NCBI GenBank assembly: GCA_045629065.1
Contig: JAZQQK010000015.1
Span: 1 to 38,675 of the forward strand
DNA length: 38,675 nt
Source: JAKSSM01 sp045629065
GTDB lineage: Bacteria; Bacillota; Clostridia; Peptostreptococcales; Anaerovoracaceae
Direction: 5' to 3'
Shown: piece by piece, positions 32,048-38,675 of the stretch
Layout of the letters: every line of letters begins with the position of its first letter
Position numbering within the stretch: the first letter of the stretch is position 1
Notes under the pieces: generated by a model
What the model was told of the DNA's origin: nothing
Databases searched by the model: none
The model's input: only the letters and a program-made list of their open reading frames with translations
Made by a program: the position numbers and the translations under genes

Positions 32048-32494
32048 ATGGAAGTTATTTTATTACAAGATGTTAAAGGAACAGGCAAGGCTGGCGATAT
32101 CGCTAAGGTTAGCGATGGCTATGCTAGAAACATGCTCTTCCCTAAGAAGCTCGCAGTAGAAGCTACAGCTGCTAACAGAAAGAACCTTGAAAAGCAGAAG
32201 GAATTAGAAGCAGCAAAGCGTGCCGCAGAAAAGGCAGAAGCTGAAGCTACTAAGGCAAAGCTCGATAAGGCATCAGTTACAATAAAGACAAAAGCAGGCG
32301 AAAACGGTAAGATTTTCGGTTCCATCACATCCATGGATATTGCCGATGAATTATCAAAACAGGCAGGCATCACAGTAGATAAGAAAAAAATCCAGTTAGA
32401 CAATCCAATCAAATCTGTTGGAGAGTTAACTGTTGCTATCAAGCTTTACCCAGAGGTAACAGCTAATTTAAAGGTTAACGTAGTTAGCGAATAG
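32048..32494 (+). CDS. rplI: 50S ribosomal protein bL9
   Basis: The 148-residue protein has the L9 N-terminal domain MEVILLQDVKGTGKAGDIAK, a long charged connecting helix (about 40-75) and a C-terminal domain ending LYPEVTANLKVNVV. It binds 23S rRNA near L1. GGAGG lies in the end of gdpP, and the genes abut with no gap, so translation is probably coupled. The gdpP-rplI-dnaB order is common in Firmicutes. Confidence 0.97.
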   Translation: MEVILLQDVKGTGKAGDIAKVSDGYARNMLFPKKLAVEATAANRKNLEKQKELEAAKRAAEKAEAEATKAKLDKASVTIKTKAGENGKIFGSITSMDIADELSKQAGITVDKKKIQLDNPIKSVGELTVAIKLYPEVTANLKVNVVSE

Positions 32495-32503
32495 GAGAAA
32501 ATC

Positions 32504-33826
32504 ATGATTGAAAGAATCCCTCCTCATAATGACGAAGCGGAACGTTCAGCACTTGGCGCAGTAATGCTCGACAAGGATAAACTTTTCGATGTTTTGCAGA
32601 CGGTGAAGGCTGACGACTTCTATAACGAAAACCACAAAGAAATATATAACGCAATCAATGAGCTCGCCCAGGCAGATAAGCCTGTAGATGTGCTCACGGT
32701 TTGCGAGGAGCTAAAAAGCAGAAAGTCACTCGATATGGTCGGTGGCCGTGCTTATATTGCAACTCTCACATCTGAAGTTCCATCCACGGCAAACGCAGTA
32801 GAATACGCCAAAATCGTAGCAGAGAAGTCAACACTTCGTAAGCTCATCAAGGCAAGCGAAGAGATTGCAAACAAGAGCTACTCATTAGAATTGGATGCAA
32901 GCGAAGTAATCAACTATGCAGAGTCCAGCGTGTTCGGAATTTCACAGAAGAACCAGATAAACGAATTCTCTGACTTGCAGCCGATTTTACTAGAAAATCT
33001 TAGAATCATCGACGAAGCTTCACAAAACAAAGATAAAATTGTAGGTGTTCCTTCGGGATTCAAAGACCTCGATGAAAAGACATCCGGCTTCCAAAAGTCC
33101 GATCTTGTTATTGTGGCTGCGCGTCCAGCTATGGGAAAGACTGCATTCGCACTTAATATTGCGCTTCAGTCCGCAATCAAGGCTAATTCATCCGTTATGA
33201 TATTCAGCCTCGAAATGTCCAAGACTCAGCTCACACAGAGATTGCTCTCCATGCAGGCAAGAGTTGAGATGCAGAAATTAAAGCAGGGTGACCTCGATCG
33301 TAAGGATTGGGACCGCATCGCTTTTGCAGTAGATGAATTAAACAACACAAAGATTGCCATAGACGACACACCTGGCCTTTCCATTATGGAAATGCGTAAC
33401 AAGTGCCGTCGTAGAAAAGCGCAAGCCGGCTTAGACTTGATCGTGCTCGACTACTTACAGCTCATGAATTTTGCTGGAAGGGCAGATTCACGTCAGCAGG
33501 AAATCAGTATCATGTCACGTAACCTAAAGCAACTCGCTCGTGAGATGGAATGCCCAATCATCGTACTTTCACAGCTTTCTCGTGCGCCAGAGCAGAGACC
33601 TGACCACAGACCTATGCTTGCGGACTTAAGAGAGTCTGGTTCTATCGAGCAAGATGCCGACATGGTAATTTTCCTCTATAGAGATGATTACTATAACGAA
33701 AATACAGAGACTCCAGGCGTATGTGAAGTAAACATCGCAAAGCACCGTTCCGGTCCTACTGGAAAGGTAGAACTCGCTTGGATTTCTAAGTACACTAAGT
33801 TTAGCGATAAAGCAAAAGCGTTCTAA
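32504..33826 (+). CDS. dnaB: Replicative DNA helicase DnaB
   Basis: A 440-residue helicase (DnaC in Bacillus naming) with the N-terminal helical domain (IPPHNDEAERSALGAVMLDK), Walker A ARPAMGKTAF (205-214), the arginine-rich DNA-binding loop region and Walker B LDLIVLDYLQLM. It forms the hexameric ring that unwinds DNA at the fork. AGGAG precedes the ATG. The next gene encodes a DnaD-like protein that may take part in loading it. Confidence 0.98.
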   Translation: MIERIPPHNDEAERSALGAVMLDKDKLFDVLQTVKADDFYNENHKEIYNAINELAQADKPVDVLTVCEELKSRKSLDMVGGRAYIATLTSEVPSTANAVEYAKIVAEKSTLRKLIKASEEIANKSYSLELDASEVINYAESSVFGISQKNQINEFSDLQPILLENLRIIDEASQNKDKIVGVPSGFKDLDEKTSGFQKSDLVIVAARPAMGKTAFALNIALQSAIKANSSVMIFSLEMSKTQLTQRLLSMQARVEMQKLKQGDLDRKDWDRIAFAVDELNNTKIAIDDTPGLSIMEMRNKCRRRKAQAGLDLIVLDYLQLMNFAGRADSRQQEISIMSRNLKQLAREMECPIIVLSQLSRAPEQRPDHRPMLADLRESGSIEQDADMVIFLYRDDYYNENTETPGVCEVNIAKHRSGPTGKVELAWISKYTKFSDKAKAF

Positions 33827-33835
33827 GGAGAAAGA

Positions 33836-35113
33836 ATGAATTTTAAGAAGGTCGACATTAAGGACTTTTACCTTTTGACAACCGAAGTTGAGAATTTGTT
33901 CATTAACGAAGTATTGCCGGAAGCCCCAGGAGATTACGTTAAAGTATATCTCTATGCGCTCATGTCAGCTGAGAATCAGCCAGAGCTTACTAACGAAAGG
34001 CTCGCGCAGATTTTGAAGCTTCCAGAAGATACAGTCTTAAGTGCGTGGAACTATTTTCAAGAAGCTGGGCTCATCAGGAAAAAGCCTAATAATAAACCAG
34101 GAAAATTTAATTTTGATATAGAATTTGTAAGCCAGAGAGACTTGCTCTATGGCAACATCGATAAGGATGCGAACTTCGTAAGTTTCACACACGAAGAAGA
34201 AACAAGCGATACTTTCTATGATGGTGAAGCATATAGAGAAGTGATCGCTTTTGTGGAGGAAACTACCGGAAGAATGCTATCTGCAAAGGACCTCAAAGAG
34301 ATCACATCGTGGATAGACGATTTGGGCGCAACCGTAGATGTTATCGAGGCTGCAACTACTTATTGCACTGAGCACATGAAGACCAATGTGAACTATATCG
34401 CAAAGGTTGTCATGCAGTGGACGGAGGATGGATATAGGACAAAAGAAGATGTCGAAAACCATCTAAAGACGATAGGAGAGAGGCAGACTTGTTACAAGCG
34501 AATCATCCAGTCACTCGGTCTTAACCGTGCGGCAACTTCCGCCGAAAAGCGCATGATCGATGTGTGGATGGATGAGTGGCGCTACAACCTTGATAGAATC
34601 CTCGAAGCTTGTGACAAGACGATATCAACAGCCAATCCAAATCTGAATTACGTCAATAAGGTTCTCGAGAACTGGAAGAAGGACGCAGCAGAACTTGGAC
34701 GTGATGTTAATAATAAACTCACTGTAAATCAGCAAGTTTTGAACAGTTTCTATGAACACTTAAGAGAGGAAGCAAAGGAAAAAGCCAGAGCCCGCCTCGA
34801 AGAGGTTTATATCAAACTACCTCGCATAAAAGAGCTCGATTGCGAATTAAAAGAGCTCGGTACAGAACTTTCGATGGGAGTCTTAAAGGGACTTTCGAAA
34901 GAAGAACGCGAGAGATTAAAGAATGCAATTCAAAAGAACGAAGCCGAGAGGGGAGCTCTTTTGACAGAAAATAATTTCGCACTGGATTACACGGATGTGA
35001 AGTTTAGATGCGAAAAGTGCGGCGACACTGGTATTGATGAAGATGGCCAGCGCTGCACATGTGTAAAACAAAGAATCGGAGAAGCTGAGTTATGGCAGCA
35101 AAGCCAAAAGTAA
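33836..35113 (+). CDS. DnaD-domain initiation protein fused to a DnaC-type N-terminal zinc domain
   Basis: The 425-residue protein begins with a DnaD-like winged helix (about 1-105). It then has two DnaB_2/DnaD C-terminal domains, each ending in the YxxxIxxxW-type motif: YIAKVVMQW (187-195) and YVNKVLENW (272-280). Residues about 300-415 resemble the N-terminal domain of clostridial DnaC helicase loaders: a helical region with LPRIKELDCELKELGTELS and then CEKCGDTG...RCTC, with cysteines 392, 395, 407 and 409. The AAA+ ATPase that normally follows is absent; the protein ends ten-odd residues later, and the next gene overlaps it by 22 nt in another frame. AAGGAG precedes the ATG. Domain reading is by eye. 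Confidence 0.8.
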   Translation: MNFKKVDIKDFYLLTTEVENLFINEVLPEAPGDYVKVYLYALMSAENQPELTNERLAQILKLPEDTVLSAWNYFQEAGLIRKKPNNKPGKFNFDIEFVSQRDLLYGNIDKDANFVSFTHEEETSDTFYDGEAYREVIAFVEETTGRMLSAKDLKEITSWIDDLGATVDVIEAATTYCTEHMKTNVNYIAKVVMQWTEDGYRTKEDVENHLKTIGERQTCYKRIIQSLGLNRAATSAEKRMIDVWMDEWRYNLDRILEACDKTISTANPNLNYVNKVLENWKKDAAELGRDVNNKLTVNQQVLNSFYEHLREEAKEKARARLEEVYIKLPRIKELDCELKELGTELSMGVLKGLSKEERERLKNAIQKNEAERGALLTENNFALDYTDVKFRCEKCGDTGIDEDGQRCTCVKQRIGEAELWQQSQK

Positions 35114-37167
35114 AAGTTAATAAAAAAGCATCCGAAAAAGCTAAGCGTAAGGAGCGCCAGAACATCGAAGCAAAGCGTTCCGGAGAAGTTGACCAAAAGA
35201 AGCAGCGCGAAGAATTAAGGAAACTTAAAGCCCAAGAGAAAGCTCGCGACAAGCGCGCAAAGGAACTCGAGAAGGCCATAGTTAAGCGTGAAAGAGAGCG
35301 TGAGAAGCTCGAAAAGGCAAAGCAGAAGGCAGCTGAGGAGCGCGAGAAGTACGAGAGAATGAGAGCTAAAAACGATAAGGTTGAAGAACTCAATCGTATC
35401 AAGCAGCTCGAAGAGGTTAAGAAGGCAGAACTCGAACTTGAAATCCAAGAAGAGGCAGCCGAGCAGCGCAGATTAGCAAGAGAAGCGAAGAAAAAGAGTA
35501 AAGAAGAAAAGCAGGAAAAGGCTGAGCGCGCCAAAGAGACGAAGGCAGAAAAGGAAGCTAAGCAAGCACTCGAAAAGGAAGCTAAGCAAGTACTCGAAAA
35601 GGAAGCTAAGCCAAAGAGAGAAAAAAAGGCAAGACCTGATAGGAAGAGCGCCTTTGCGAAACTAAAGCCTATCAATCCGAAAAAGAAGCGCGATCACGAA
35701 GAACTTACTGACATCGAAAGAATCGCTGCTTATCTAATCACAGTTGTAGATATTTCTATCGATGTAATGGAATGGGCTATTAGAAGACTCGCCATTACTT
35801 TCCTTAGAAGATTCTACACTTTGCGTCTTGCAATCCATAGGAATGTTCGTACGATCATCAAAGATGGAGCGCTCATAGTTGTAGCGATACTCATTTTATT
35901 GGTTTGCTTCACATCGATTACTGACTACCAGTATTCTTACAATGGTAAGGTGCTCGGAATAGTTAGGGAGCAAAGCGACGTACTCGATATTTTGGACCTC
36001 GTATCGGACGAACTTTCACTCGAGTACGATTCGAATATAAGAATTAACCCGGATAGAGATATTTCGTTCATGACGGTGTTCTCGATGAATCAAGACATTG
36101 ACGATCAGGATACAATCTTGAACAAACTCACACACATGGGTCAGATTCAGACTCAGGCCTATGCGATAACGGTAAACGGAGAGTCGATTGCGGTATTAGA
36201 GAGCGAGAGACACGCCCAGAACGTGCTCATCAATATACAGCAGCTTTACTTAGACCCTGACGAAGAGTATTCGGAAGTTGGATTCTCTGAGGACGTTAAG
36301 ATTGAAGAGGTTAGTGTAAAACTTTCCGACATCACTAACGTTGAAGACGCAACTCAGTACATTAAGTCAGGTGCAGTCCAAGCGAAGGAATATACCGTAG
36401 TGCCTGGAGATACGCTCTACGGCATTGCAGAAAAGAACGGTATCACATATGCTGAACTTAAAGCTATGAACCCTAACATTAAGGATACAATGGTTATCCA
36501 TTCGGGAGATAAGTTTAAGGTTCAGGTAGAAGTTCCACTCGTAACTGTTAGAACTGTCGGCATCAGTACATTCGCTGAAGCTATTCCATACGAAACAGAA
36601 TATAAAGAATCATCTGCATACTATGTAGGTGAATCCATTACAACAAAGGCCGGCAAGAATGGTAGAATGTCTGTAACTGCAGAGCTCATAAAGGAGAATG
36701 GTGTTGCAGTAGGAAGAGAAGATATTTCATCCTTCGTACTCGTAGAACCTACTACAAGAATCGTGGTAAAGGGTACTAAGCCAACTCCACCAAAGCAGGG
36801 TACAGGCACATTCAAGAAACCTGTAAATTATAGAATCAACTCCGGTTACGGCATGCGTAATGGTAGAATGCATAAGGGTGTCGATATGGCATGTCCGGTT
36901 GGAACAGCTGTAAGAGCGGCCGATGGCGGTACAGTAATCATGTCCAAGTGGTACGGCGATTATGGTTACTGCGTAGAGATAGACCATGGTGGCGGATATG
37001 TAACACTTTATGGTCACAACAGCAAGCTTGCGGTTAAGGTTGGCGAAAAGGTTTACCAAGGTCAGATTATCGCTTACTCAGGTAACACCGGTAGATCGAC
37101 CGGCCCACACTGCCACTTCGAGATCATGTATCTTGGCAAGAACGTTAACCCAGCAAAATATCTATAG
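35092..37167 (+). CDS. Membrane-anchored M23 peptidase with cytoplasmic coiled coil, LysM and G5 domains
   Basis: The 691-residue protein starts with about 200 residues of Lys/Glu/Arg-rich coiled coil, then amphipathic segments (205-255), one transmembrane helix (about 258-276), an extracytoplasmic region, a LysM domain (433-477, YTVVPGDTLYGIAEKNGITY), a G5-like domain (about 482-560) and a C-terminal M23 metallopeptidase with HKGVD (H594, D598) and HCH (H673, H675). The catalytic part would cut peptidoglycan cross-links outside the cell. The long cytoplasmic coil is not usual for this class. Start ATG overlaps the upstream gene by 22 nt, with GGAG upstream. Confidence 0.88.
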   Translation: MAAKPKVKVNKKASEKAKRKERQNIEAKRSGEVDQKKQREELRKLKAQEKARDKRAKELEKAIVKREREREKLEKAKQKAAEEREKYERMRAKNDKVEELNRIKQLEEVKKAELELEIQEEAAEQRRLAREAKKKSKEEKQEKAERAKETKAEKEAKQALEKEAKQVLEKEAKPKREKKARPDRKSAFAKLKPINPKKKRDHEELTDIERIAAYLITVVDISIDVMEWAIRRLAITFLRRFYTLRLAIHRNVRTIIKDGALIVVAILILLVCFTSITDYQYSYNGKVLGIVREQSDVLDILDLVSDELSLEYDSNIRINPDRDISFMTVFSMNQDIDDQDTILNKLTHMGQIQTQAYAITVNGESIAVLESERHAQNVLINIQQLYLDPDEEYSEVGFSEDVKIEEVSVKLSDITNVEDATQYIKSGAVQAKEYTVVPGDTLYGIAEKNGITYAELKAMNPNIKDTMVIHSGDKFKVQVEVPLVTVRTVGISTFAEAIPYETEYKESSAYYVGESITTKAGKNGRMSVTAELIKENGVAVGREDISSFVLVEPTTRIVVKGTKPTPPKQGTGTFKKPVNYRINSGYGMRNGRMHKGVDMACPVGTAVRAADGGTVIMSKWYGDYGYCVEIDHGGGYVTLYGHNSKLAVKVGEKVYQGQIIAYSGNTGRSTGPHCHFEIMYLGKNVNPAKYL
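35554..35610 (+). repeat. 24-bp tandem repeat in the M23 peptidase gene
   Basis: Unit 1 (35554-35577) and unit 2 (35578-35601) differ at one base, and a partial third copy follows (35602-35610). Each encodes EAKQ(A/V)LEK, eight residues of the coiled coil, so copy number changes would stay in frame. Confidence 0.9.
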
Positions 37168-37175
37168 AGGCATTT

Positions 37176-37469
37176 ATGACAAAGAAAAAAGCAGTTAAAA
37201 AGTTAATAATTTTCCTAGTTATTTGCGGGCTGCTTTGCTTTGTTGCCTTAAAAGCTAAAACAATAATTCAGTTATCAAACGAAAAGTCCAAGCTGCTCGA
37301 AGAACAGCAAAACTTGATACAGCAAAAGGAAAACCTGCAGCTTGAACTTGATAACATAAGCACTGAAGAGTATATAGAGAACCTCGCCAGACGTGATCTG
37401 AAATTGATTAAAAAAGACGAGTTACTCTATATCATCTCAGGTGAATCCGACAAGGACGAGAAACAGTAA
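37176..37469 (+). CDS. Septum formation initiator family protein (DivIC/FtsB-like)
   Basis: The 97-residue protein has a short basic N terminus (MTKKKAVKK), one membrane helix (about 10-26), a coiled coil (about 30-58) and the family segment YIENLARRDLKLIKKDELLYII. DivIC/FtsB proteins bridge FtsL and FtsQ/DivIB in the divisome. AGAGG precedes the ATG, 8 nt after the M23 gene, so a joint role at the septum is possible. Length and layout are typical. Confidence 0.9.
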   Translation: MTKKKAVKKLIIFLVICGLLCFVALKAKTIIQLSNEKSKLLEEQQNLIQQKENLQLELDNISTEEYIENLARRDLKLIKKDELLYIISGESDKDEKQ

Positions 37470-37471
37470 AC

Positions 37472-38020
37472 ATGCAAAGTGAAAAGCTAAAAATTAAAGA
37501 AGCCATCGTTGTCGAAGGTAGAGACGACACGATAGCCATTAATCGCGCTTTGGATTGCATCACAATCGAGACACACGGCTTTGGGATTAAAAAAGAGACG
37601 TGGGAGATTTTAGAAAAGGCCTATAACGAAAAAGGACTCATAGTTTTCACTGATCCGGACTTTAGTGGCGAGGAAATCAGACGAAAGATTATGGCAAAGT
37701 TCCCTGATTCGAAAGAGGCTTTTTTAACGAGAGGCGATGCGACGAAAAAGGGTGACATCGGTATAGAAAACGCCGAACCAGAGGCAATAATAAATGCGAT
37801 AAAAAAAGCGCATTTTACAGAAGACCACGAAAAAGACGAGTTCACAATGGATGACCTGGTTCAGGCTAGACTAGCAGGAGACCCAGAAGCAGCAATTAGA
37901 CGCGAAAAGCTTGGCAAGCTACTCGGAATCGGATACTCAAATGCAAAGACGCTTCTAAAAAAGCTTAACAAATATAACATCAGCCGCGAGGAGTTCGAGG
38001 CAAAACTTAAAGAAATTTAA
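37472..38020 (+). CDS. rnmV: Ribonuclease M5
   Basis: The 182-residue protein starts with a TOPRIM domain (IKEAIVVEGRDDTIAINRAL, and FTDPDFSGEEIRRKI with the metal-binding aspartates) and has the RNase M5 C-terminal region GYSNAKTLLKKLNKYNISREEFE. It matures 5S rRNA precursors in Gram-positive bacteria. It precedes rsmA, as in Bacillus, with a TAATG one-base overlap. The ribosome binding site is weak (GGACGAG). Confidence 0.95.
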   Translation: MQSEKLKIKEAIVVEGRDDTIAINRALDCITIETHGFGIKKETWEILEKAYNEKGLIVFTDPDFSGEEIRRKIMAKFPDSKEAFLTRGDATKKGDIGIENAEPEAIINAIKKAHFTEDHEKDEFTMDDLVQARLAGDPEAAIRREKLGKLLGIGYSNAKTLLKKLNKYNISREEFEAKLKEI

Positions 38021-38675
38021 TGAAACTTTATACACCTTCTACAATTAAAGATATTCAGGGAAGATATGGCTTCAAGTTTTCAAAATCGCTTGGGCAGAAT
38101 TTCCTAACTGATAAAAATATAATCGATCAGATTATTGAAGGCTCACAGATTGGGCCAGAGGATACAGTTATAGAGATTGGACCAGGCATAGGAGTCATCA
38201 CATACGAACTTTGCAAGCTCGCAAAGAAGGTAATAGCGATAGAGCTCGACACGAACCTCATTCCTATCCTTCATGAGACACTCGCAGAATTCGACAATGT
38301 GGAGGTTCTAAACCAAGACGTGCTAAAGACCGATCTCATTGGACTTTGCGACGGGCCGACTAAGGTTATCGGTAACCTGCCATATTACATAACAACTCCT
38401 ATCATCATGAAGATCCTAGAGGACGGCGTGCTTTGCGATTCAATTACAATCATGATGCAAAAGGAAGTTGCGGACAGAATCAAAGCGAACCCAGGTGGTA
38501 AGGATTACGGCGCACTTACGGTTGCAGTTCAATACTACTGCACAGTTGAAACATTAGCCGATGTGCCAAAAGAAGTTTTCGTGCCTCGCCCATCCGTAGA
38601 TTCTACAGTGCTTAAACTCAATGTCCGCGAGGAAAAGCCGGTCGAAGTTCATGACCGCGACCTTTTCTTTAGGGT
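38020..38675 (+). CDS. rsmA: 16S rRNA dimethyladenosine transferase RsmA (KsgA), 3' end cut by window
   Basis: About 218 codons are visible. The product opens MKLYTPSTIKDIQGRYGFKF and has SLGQNFLTDKNIIDQI, the SAM loop VIEIGPGIGVIT, and the catalytic NLPYYITTPI. KsgA/RsmA dimethylates two adjacent adenosines near the 3' end of 16S rRNA. The ATG shares its first base with the rnmV stop (TAATG). The gene continues past the right edge, with about 60-70 residues still expected. Confidence 0.95.
   Translation, partial: MKLYTPSTIKDIQGRYGFKFSKSLGQNFLTDKNIIDQIIEGSQIGPEDTVIEIGPGIGVITYELCKLAKKVIAIELDTNLIPILHETLAEFDNVEVLNQDVLKTDLIGLCDGPTKVIGNLPYYITTPIIMKILEDGVLCDSITIMMQKEVADRIKANPGGKDYGALTVAVQYYCTVETLADVPKEVFVPRPSVDSTVLKLNVREEKPVEVHDRDLFFR

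Noticed and set aside
35004..35675. Long minus-strand frame of 223 codons, Ser/Phe/Leu-rich
   Set aside because: It lies antisense to the coiled-coil part of the M23 gene; its composition is what the complement of Lys/Glu codons gives, and no ribosome binding site or promoter supports it.
1..38675. CRISPR array, insertion sequence or prophage
   Set aside because: No regularly spaced repeats, transposase, integrase or phage structural gene was seen on either strand.

Overview
The window is a replication-origin neighbourhood from a low-to-moderate GC Gram-positive bacterium of class Clostridia. Lineage is inferred only from gene content and order (rpmH-rnpA-yidD-yidC-jag-mnmE-mnmG-rsmG-parA-parB on one side of dnaA, a DnaD-type initiation protein, strong GGAGG ribosome binding sites). 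An Anaerovoracaceae/Mogibacterium-like organism is plausible but not proven. There are no rRNA or tRNA genes, CRISPR arrays, prophage genes or insertion sequences.

Left part (1-12.4 kb), mixed accessory and housekeeping genes: the 5' end of an unidentified minus-strand gene; a GntR regulator with a flavin/Fe-S enoate-reductase-like enzyme; the rpsF-ssb-rpsR operon with a hairpin-rich leader; a sugar nucleotidyltransferase and PlsC acyltransferase on the plus strand; a threonine aldolase; a Phd-Doc toxin-antitoxin pair with a palindromic operator; an orphan lipoprotein; a uridine-kinase-like P-loop kinase with a CofE-like F420 ligase-family protein; and an amidohydrolase-like protein that seems to have lost metal ligands. 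The convergent plsC/threonine-aldolase gap is filled from stop codon to stop codon by one very long inverted repeat.

Centre (12.6-22.2 kb): gyrB-gyrA-trpS-recF on the plus strand converge on dnaN and dnaA on the minus strand. DnaA boxes lie both upstream of dnaA (about 22.02-22.11 kb) and between dnaA and dnaN (20.49-20.61 kb). The second cluster has two abutting consensus boxes followed by a DnaA-trio-like element, so the origin looks bipartite. Because initiation should occur there, gyrB-gyrA-trpS-recF would be transcribed head-on to the leftward fork, unlike the usual dnaA-dnaN-recF-gyrB-gyrA order.

Right part (22.2-38.7 kb): an uninterrupted plus-strand series, co-directional with the rightward fork: rpmH, rnpA, yidD, yidC, jag, mnmE, mnmG, rsmG, parA, parB, a gdpP-like c-di-AMP phosphodiesterase, rplI, dnaB, a DnaD-domain protein, an M23 cell-wall hydrolase, a DivIC/FtsB-like protein, rnmV and the start of rsmA. 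Two parS sites flank parA-parB. Three architectures stand out: the gdpP-like protein has no membrane segments and its start codon abuts a parS site; the DnaD-like protein carries at its C terminus what looks like the N-terminal domain of the helicase loader DnaC without the AAA+ ATPase; and the M23 hydrolase has about 250 cytoplasmic residues rich in charged coiled coil. Together the region links initiation (DnaA, DnaN, DnaB, DnaD), segregation (ParAB-parS), topology (gyrase), translation/RNA maturation and division/cell wall functions.
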